Made by a program: the position numbers and the translations under genes
Part shown: positions 13,701 to 22,700 of the stretch, one piece after another
Numbering within the stretch: position 1 is the stretch's first letter
Layout: every line of letters begins with the position of its first letter
NCBI GenBank assembly: GCA_963377175.1
Contig: CAUJNA010001446.1
Coordinates: 216,001 to 280,000, forward strand
Length of the DNA: 64,000 nt
DNA from: Effrenium voratum
Taxonomy: Eukaryota > Sar > Dinophyceae > Suessiales > Symbiodiniaceae
Reading direction: 5' to 3'
The notes under the pieces: model-generated
Database searches by the model: none
Seen by the model: only the letters and a program-made list of their open reading frames with translations
Told to the model about the DNA's origin: nothing

Positions 13701-16700
13701 CAGCAGCCAGGTAAAAGTAACCCATCAGAGAACCCGGCCCCTGGGGGATGGGGGGCTAGCCTTCTGTAGCTCAAAGTGGCTTTGCGTTTCGGGTAACTGC
13801 CCTTCCTCCCACTGACGGCTGGACGATCCTTTGTCAGGTGCCTAGTTAGTGAGTGAGAGGAAGGTGAAGTTGTTGTTGAACTAACATGGTTCCACCCAAA
13901 CAAGTGAACAACGTCTGAAACGGAACTCAGGAAGTGAGGGAGGGCCCAAAACCCTGTTGGTTCTACATCCAACCAAATAGCTATTAATAAGCGTTGAGTT
14001 GCAAAATTGAAACTTGGTTAACCAACCACAATTTTACCAAGTTTAGAGGATCGTTTTGGCAAGGATGGTTATTGGGTGCATCCTTTAAGGAACCCTGACC
14101 AACTCCCAGCAATTAATCGTGGGACGTGCTTCGATTCCTGACTGACTAATGTCGTGGGGCTCTTTGTCAGGTCTCTACTCACGGCAAAACCACTTTGGCG
14201 ACAAAGACATTTTAGTGACCGAATCCCCCCTGCCTTCAGGGGGAGTGGGGTGCGGGGTTCGCACAATTCCATTTCTCTAGTCTTCCCCGCAAAAGGGGAC
14301 AATGGGCTGCCATAAATGGAACTGATTCCAGGGATCGACATCCCCCCTCCCCTTACATTTTGAAGGGACCCAACTAGGTCCTCCTGTAATTAGAGAGGTT
14401 AGAATAACAAAAGGGTACCAACTGTTTTCTTTTGTCTATTTTAGTAGGGGAACCCCAAAACCCCCAAAAATAAAACGGTTAAAGGGCACCTAGCTGGCCA
14501 ATCTACGGAAGTGCGACCCTCGGCCCGAGGCCCTCGGCCCGAGGCCTTCGGCCCGCGTCGAGTCCCGTCGAGTCCCGTCCGAGGCACAGCTCCCCCACCA
14601 CAAAGTCCGGCGCGGCCGGGGCCGCCGGCGTGGGCGGCGGGCGCTTGGGGCTGGGGGGGGCCCAAAAAGGCGTCGGCTGACCTAAGCCGGTGATGTCACA
14701 CCCACTTTCTGAGTGGATGGCCCCCAAAAAGTCCAAAGACTTCCCAGGAAAATCCCAAGTACCTATAGCTAGGGCAAATCAGTCCCCCCCCCAAGGAGGG
14801 GAGGGGGTCAAAATGGAAACCCTTAGGTTCATATACAGCTCACTTCACGAGTGGATGGACCCCCAAAAAAGTGCAACGCTTTGCGTTTTCCAGCTGACCT
14901 TAGATGTCATAGCCACTTCCCCAGAGCAGTACCCCGTCTTTTTACGGCGGGTTTGGCTCGTCCGGGGATTCGTCAATTGCACATTCCTGAAATCCGAGTG
15001 AGGTACTTGGACCCCTGGGCTTCTGAGTGGATGGACCAAACCAAGTCCAACACTTTTTGTGTTTTCCATTGGTCCAAACCCAAAAAGTTACTAAAGTCCG
15101 GAAACTCAGAAAGTGAGCATAGCCAAACATATGCAAACATCAACTCGGGCATCTTAAACAACATGGCTCTTTGCACCAACTCAGAACGCAACACAGGGAC
15201 ACCAAACAACACAACACAACACAACACAACACAACACAACACAACACAACACAATGCCAACAAAAAAAGCACCAACAACCCGACAAAACTAAAAACAGAT
15301 GCCAAACACCGTGAAGTGACGCAGTGTCTTCTTGGGGCTGGGAGGGGCTGGCGTCGGCGGCGGCTGACGCGGGGGCTTCCTGGGGCTAGGAGGGGCCGGC
15401 GTCGGCGGCGGCTGACGCGGAGGCTTCTGAGGGCTTGGGGGGGCCGGCCTCATCGATCCATGGCAAGCAGCCGCTTCTACTCTCGAAGGGCGGATGGACG
15501 GCAACACTCCCAAGCTTTCTCCAACCCATTGGGGGCGAGCTGCGGACATCCGAAAAATATCGTGCTTCAATTCAAACCTAAGGAAAGACATATCAGGCTA
15601 CTGCAGCGCCTTGCCGGTGGCTCACATGACTGGCTTGGCTGAAGTGGTTGCTTTGAGGATGGTGCGCTTGCTTGGGTGCTTGGACTGGGCCAGACCAGAC
15701 CTGGACCCAGACATTTGGCTTGCGGAATGGTAAGCATGATGGAAAACCAAAAGAGCTCAAAGGTGAAACAGCTAAGCGCTCAGTCTGGCAATGTGAAAGG
15801 AACCATTTTTCTGGTGCGATGTTAACGCCAACCGAGCTAAATGTGTACAGTTGAGCTATCCCAGGTGACTATTTTAAATATGCAGGATACTTAGTAAGTG
15901 GCGAGTAAGCCTGGCTATAACCCGCTGAAGGAGACTTTTCACCATGGCTTTTGTATACTATCTCACTATGGTGCTTACCCATTTGCCTGATGTGCTCTGC
16001 CCCTTTAAGTAAGGTGTTTCTAAGAAACCACCCCAGGATATTCATTTTCCAGGATGACACCCCTGGTGTTTGTTGGGAATGATGTTCATGTCCTGGAAAA
16101 CTTCTTGGAGATAGCTTCTTAGAGTGTTGGAAGCCAATGTGAAGTGTCCACTTTCCGTGCATCGCTTCATTTGAAATGCCGTGACCTGCAAAAGCGGCGG
16201 GGGACTGAGCTAACGGAGAAAACGAGACATATGCGAGTCAACCAGCCAACCAACCAACCAACCAACCAAGCAAACACACGAAGGGAGGACCCAGCCAAAC
16301 TGTAACAGGAAATGGTCGCCCAAACCTTCTGATGAGAATAGCATGTGGCTAACTTCCTACAGCTGGCCTATGAACAACTCAAAAGATCACGCGTAGCTTC
16401 AAACGAGGGGCGGGGGGGGGGGGGCAGGTCTGCAGCGCGAAAGCTTTGATCGGCTGACTCATCTCCAGAAATGCGGCCGCAGTTGTATATTCGCAGCCCT
16501 GAAATGGATGCGTCTGTTTTTGAGGGTATTTGTTTGGTGGTTGCAGCCTGGTGGTTTGGATTGGTGTTCCTTTGGGTGGCGCTACCCCATTGACCCACGA
16601 GAACCAGGAGTTCAAATCCCAAGTACGGAGTTTTTGATGATTGAGCTCGTTCAACCGTCGTTTGGGCCAATGACTTCATGGGATCCTGGGATTCATAAAC

Positions 16701-19700
16701 TCCTGGTTGATTGATAGGGGGGGGTCCCCTCTTAGCGGGTGTTCACCACTTTCGGAGCACCCCATATTGCCTTCGACCTTGACGCTTCCCACTGGCTGAA
16801 CAACCCAGTCATAGGTTCCTTTTCCACGACCTGACATACGGGATCAAAACTTCATGGCGAGGGTCAGCGGAGTCCATAACATAGATTGGGGTGTATTCGC
16901 TGAAGTTCAAACATCTTGTATATGGCGGGGGTCATTGCGGGCTTTTACCAACCAACATGCCCACATGTGGGTATGTGTTTCTTAGGGATCCCCAAGAAGG
17001 TCAGAAGGGTGGTTGCCTCGTTCTTTCCTTTTAAAGCGGCAAAAACAGGAGTACCCCAACAGACACCCAAGAAGCTCAGAAAAAGGGTGGTTTCCTCGTT
17101 CTTCCATTTAAAGCCGGCAAAAAACAGGGTACCGGTACCCCTACAACAGACACGCCCATGTAGCAACAGCACTACAACAAACACGCCCATGTAGCAACAG
17201 CACTGCCATGGCCTTCATGGTCTTCGACAACTCCTCCACCTCCCCCACTTTCGAGGTCATCTCCTGCGCCCGTGGACTTCGGGCGCCGGGGTCCTAGGTT
17301 TACTGTGGACGTTGATTAAGAGGTCCGGAGAAGACATATCGGTTTGGCCTTCTTTTTGGAAACATGAAGCAAGAAATAATAATCTGCAATTCGAATTCCG
17401 GATTCGGCAAAAGGGAGCTAGAAGACTCCCTCACGCATCAGCGAGCCTCGCTCAGTTTGGCAAGGTGCTTTCGTCACATGAGGGGAGTTCTGCTTTCGAA
17501 TATGTGCATGCGCACTTGTATTTTTGAGCGTTCCCTCTTGGGCAGGTCTTTGGGGAAACACCATTATTGGGGGGCCCTATGCTGACACGGACCCATACAG
17601 AGGAAACACATAAACCTACATGGGCTTGTGTGTTCATGCTGTGCTTCCACGTTGGGGTCAAGACGGCCCCCCGTGAACCATACAGTACTCTTTTGGTTCA
17701 CTTTTTTGATCACTGTGCTGCACAGTGCCGGGCAACTGTTGCGTAGGTGCGGAACAGGTCCGTCCTCAATGCTTCCCTTCATCTTCTCCTGGCGTTGTTC
17801 CGGGAAGCCGCCGGCTTCAGTTGGCAGCTACCCCCCCCCAAATCCTTCGGTGGGCTTACCCCAGGTCCAAGCTCCGCGAGATTCACCTAAACCCAGTTGC
17901 CTTTCTGCCTCTGCTGGGATATGTTTGGTCCGTTCACTCCCTGAAAAGCGGGTAGCAACCGCCACTTTACCCCCTGTAACTCTTGGGGTGAGGATTTTGA
18001 TAAGCCCTGGACCTGATCTCTCGAGGTCTTTGGGGTCGAAAGCGTTCCAAGTTTTGGGTTGGAGGCGGTCGCGTTTCGTGGGGAAGCCGCTTACCCACTG
18101 CAAGCTCCAGGGTTCACCCACCCAAATCCATACCACCAACTGCTGCAGCTTTGGCATAAAAAGTGCGCCCTGGCGGCCCCGACCCTCATCAGTGTATTGG
18201 TCAAAAACGGTCGCCATTTGAAACGGCAACCAAATAGTCGAAACCCAACCAGTAGGCCAACCAAACCCCAAAAGTGATACTAAAGTCAACGTGAACTCAG
18301 GAAGTGAGTGCCCGAATAATCTTGGTTGCTGTTGACCCCCCCTGCAAAAAGTTTAACTGTTTGGGGGTTGAGTGGAAAGCCCCGATTTCAACCAAAAAGT
18401 TAAAGTCTAAAGACCCGTTGCCCAATAGCAGTCAAGTAATAAAAGGCGCTGGTGCTGCCTTCATCTCCTCGATCTCCAGCTCCCTTTGCTCCCGCTTCTT
18501 CTTCCGCTCGAGGTCGATCTTCTGCTCCCGTGCAATTCCCACCTGAACCTGCAAGCGCGTGCTTCATCCTGGGTGCCAAATTGGGAGGGGGGGGGTTCAA
18601 AAAAACAACAGGCGGGGGCGGGGGGGGGGGGGGCGCTTGGGAAAAATTGAAGACATAATGTGTTTGCTGTTTCAAATTAAATTTGGGTGGGGGTGAAAAA
18701 GCAGTTGGGGGGTGGGGTCTTGGGAAAAATCGAAAAATTACCCCATCAGCCCCATCTTCATCCTGCGTGCCAAATGGAGGGGGGGGTGCGGGTTGAAAAA
18801 CAAACTCGGGGGGGGGGGGGGTTAGGAAAAATCGACAAATTACCCCATCTTTCGGCTGCCTATTCTCCAAGCGACCTTCACGGGGCGGGGATCAGAATCG
18901 CTCACCTTGTCCCCAGATCGGCAAGCCGATGTTGCAGAAGCACGCCGCAGGTTGGTCATACTGTGGATGGACGATTTCCATGTCGCACCACCTAAGAAAC
19001 CCTGGTTTCTCATGACTCCCCTGTAAATGCCAACCAACAATGGTTTCTCATGGCTTCAAAGTGGTGCAGGATTCCGTCCATCCACAGCATGTCCACGCCA
19101 CATATTGGTCCCACGTCCAAAATTTCACAAAGAACATTTTAGGAGAACAACTACTACGGTCACACGCCTGACCCCGGGGCTTGAACAAAAACTGGTCAGT
19201 TGGAAGACCTTGGCGCCAAACCCATCCAACTTAGGCAACAAAAAGCTAGCTCGGCCATTTGAATAGGGGCTTTACATTTTTGACATGAACATATTGTCAC
19301 TCCTTGCCTGTAGGCCCCCACAAGACTAATCAACCACATTCATCCATGCGAATCAAGCTTTGCATCATACAATCAATTCATCACATGGCATCACGAACTG
19401 AAAGAAATCAAACTACCTAGCTGGAAATAGACGGAATGCTCCCCTAGACCTGGTTTCTTCACCAAGCCGAGCGGGATGGCCGATCTGTCGCGCTGGGCCC
19501 GGGTGGGTGACTTGAGCTCTCCAAGTGTTAATAGGTCTTGAGCCTTCCCTGACTTTTCTGAGACCAAAGCCTCCAATTGCTTAGTTAGGCTCCCTGGGAA
19601 AACTGAGGAAACATGAGGAAACAAATGTCCAGTAGTGAAGTCGTTTCGCTTTACAAACCGACAGGGGAAAATCTAAAACATTCATTTCGGCAAATGGAAG

Positions 19701-22700
19701 AAAAAGGGATGTGGGTGCAGATCTCACCCCTTGAGCTAAGTTCTCCTTCATGGGGGCATGTAAAACTAGGTCCTCCAGCAGACAGGTTAGAATAATTAAG
19801 GGTACCCTTTTTTCTGTAGTCTATTTTAGCAGGGGGTTTCCCTCCCAACCAAAAAAAGAAGTGAGAAAGGGGCACCAATTGCTGGGGCACCTAGAACATA
19901 TTCACTTCAGCAAATCGAAAGCCCTGGCCACGCCTTCACCCGCTGGAAGTCGTCCTTCTTTACGCCCTTGGCGCCCGCAGGCACCAGCAGCCTCAGGCAT
20001 CACACCTTCCCCCCCCCCCTCAAGCGCCCTCGCTTGAGCGACCTCAGCGACATCCTCCCCTGGACCCTCAAACTGCCCATGAAAACGGAACCGAAGCCGT
20101 TGCTCATATAGCTGGGCTGCTTAAAATGGAGGGTTGGCCAAGCCGAATCCAGAATCCAAAAAGGGGAAGCTACTCCAAAGAACACCCCTTGCGGAACCCA
20201 AGGTAAGGATTAAGGATTACCTTTGAACAGCTCAGTATAGGCGTTGGTTCGGGGCAAAAGCCGAGGTACCATGGCGAACCCTTGCTGTAGGGTTTGGTTG
20301 CGCTGCCGAATCGTGTCGAACTCACAGGCGCATCGAGCACGTTTTTCTTAGAGCCATCCGATGGTTGCTTCTTCCGGCATGCCCGGTCAACCTAAACACG
20401 CTAAATATGAATAAGCTCGAGCAATATCCCCAACATCACAACACCCTCCCTGGTGGAACCTTGGTGGAACCCTGGTGGAACCTTAGCTCACGGTCGCCCC
20501 GAACCACCCCGGAGCCTATCTGGGCTGAGACCCCAAAGCTTTCAGCTAAAACTCTAACCACTGGGAGCTTGTCTTCCGGCCGAACCCCGCGCCCGCGCCG
20601 GCGGCTTCGAGGAGAAGCCCCCCGAACCAAGCCCGAACCGCCGAACCCGAGGGCTCGGCGTCATGATCTTCTCTGCCTCAAGGCTTTGGGGTGGAACTCG
20701 ATTTTTTCTCTTCGCCGCCTGGTGGGGTTTTTTGAAAGACTAGGTCCTCCAGTGTGGAGGTTAGAATAAGTTGGTACCCGATGTTTGTCTTTTTGTTGCG
20801 TCTATTTTAGTAGGGGAACCCTCCCAACTAAAAAAGAAACGGTAAAAGGGCACTACTGGGGGACCTAGAAGATATGGGAGGTTTTTGTGTTTATTTTCTT
20901 CGAAGAGAAAACCCCTACCCCCCAACAAAGATGGTGGGTGTTCCTCTTTGTGCAAACCACAAAAGCCGGGGGTATCCTGCTTGCGATTCAGGTATGCCTC
21001 GCCCGCCAAAAAGACTCAAGTCCAGGGCTGGCCCAACTGGGCTGAGCTACCACCAACTTGGTGAAGATCAAACCCAGTGCACTCTGAAGGCAAAGGGGAC
21101 CTTTCCCGGAGTCCTTTTGAACCCCTTCATGCAAAAGTGCCCAGTTTGGAAGCTTTGAGCAACCTGGGCTTACCCTAGAAGCTGGGACAAGAATGCATTT
21201 TCACTGGGGTACTCCCCCCCTCAAATTACAATTGTTAGGGGGGAAGATGTGTGAGGCCACTTAAACATGGTTCCCAAATCCGGGAAAAACGCCAAAAGGT
21301 CGATTCGCTTTGCAAGTAAGAAGCCCCAAACAAAGACGCCGTGGCCAAAATCTGCAAACACGGGACCCCTAAATGTGGGCTTCCTTTTGGTTGACTTCAC
21401 CATCGAAGAGGTCCCGCCTTTCTCACTTTAGTACAGGACCTGGAGTGTCGGGGCCACTAAAAATGGTTGCCGACATGGTTTGGAACACAAGGTCAAAAGC
21501 TTGGCTTTGACAACGCTTTGAGCCACAGGAAAGCGATGTCCAGTCAACAAGGTTTGTGAAGCGCTTGTCCGGCCACAGCAAGAGTCTCTAACGTTCGAAA
21601 TCCCTGAATGGCTTCGTCTAAAAGCGAGGGGACCCTCCCACATGCCACAATGCGAATGATGCTAGTGATACGTATCATGATCTCACTGACCCAAAGAACT
21701 TGAAAAAAAAAGGTTACCCGTTTTGAACCTTGACACAAATTGACCCAAAGGGGAAAACTGAAAACATCCATGTCAGTATGATCTAATTTGCGTCTGTTAA
21801 GACAATCATTCAAGCTTTCCGTTGAGTTTTACAATAATTATGTCAGTCCTGCGTGGATTGGCCACAAACAATTCATTTTTGTGTTTTCCACCAATAATAG
21901 CCTTCCAAAACAAGTTGAGAAACCCAGGACGTCAGCATGAGTGCGACTTCTTTGAGGGTACCCGTTTGACTTTCGTTGCTTTACAGGGGGCCAAAGTTGG
22001 AAATCCGAGAAAACAAAAAGAACTGTTTTGGGGTCCCCTGTTTTAAGACACACCCCTTTTTAAAAGGAGTTCCCCCCCCAAAAAAAAAGGACGACACGCA
22101 AGCAGACCTCTGGCACCACTCGACTCGGCAGCCCTGCGCAGGCATCCGGAAGTGCAAACTTGAACTCGCTCTGGGCATACCTGGCAAGCACCGGTAGCCT
22201 CCGGGGTGTCATTTACTAGGTCCTCCAGATTTGAGAGGTTAGCATAAGTTGGTACCCGATTTTTGTCTGGTTTGTCTATTTTAGGGGAACCCTCCCCAAA
22301 AAAAGGGGTGAGAAAGGGCACTACTCGGGGACCTGGTTTATGCTGTTGCGGCTTGGATATACGTGGAATGAGCTGCGTTGTTTCTGTTAACGTTGGACTT
22401 GGCGTTTACATGTTGAAGGTGGCGGCTGTTTTTGGATTGCATTCCCTGTAGCGGAGAAGCTGTTGCTTTTGTCTTCCCTTGAGCCAACATTGTGAGTGTA
22501 AACTTTTGGGGTTTCCCTTGGCACTTTGATGGGCCAGCAGCAAGAATCCAACGCGCAAAATAATGCAGGGTGGACTTCCGATTTTCGACCAAAGAACTTA
22601 GTCAGCAAGTGAGTTGGGTTGCTTCTGGTGTTACCTCTGCATATCTCGCTTCTTGTTTTGTTTTCTTTTCCGAAGGAAGTTCATCCCTGTCTGCAACACC

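Noticed and set aside
11450..13972. 840-codon minus-strand and 570-codon plus-strand ORFs
   Set aside because: Both are by-products of a 156-bp (52-codon) tandem repeat; both strands stay open equally and the translation has no domain.
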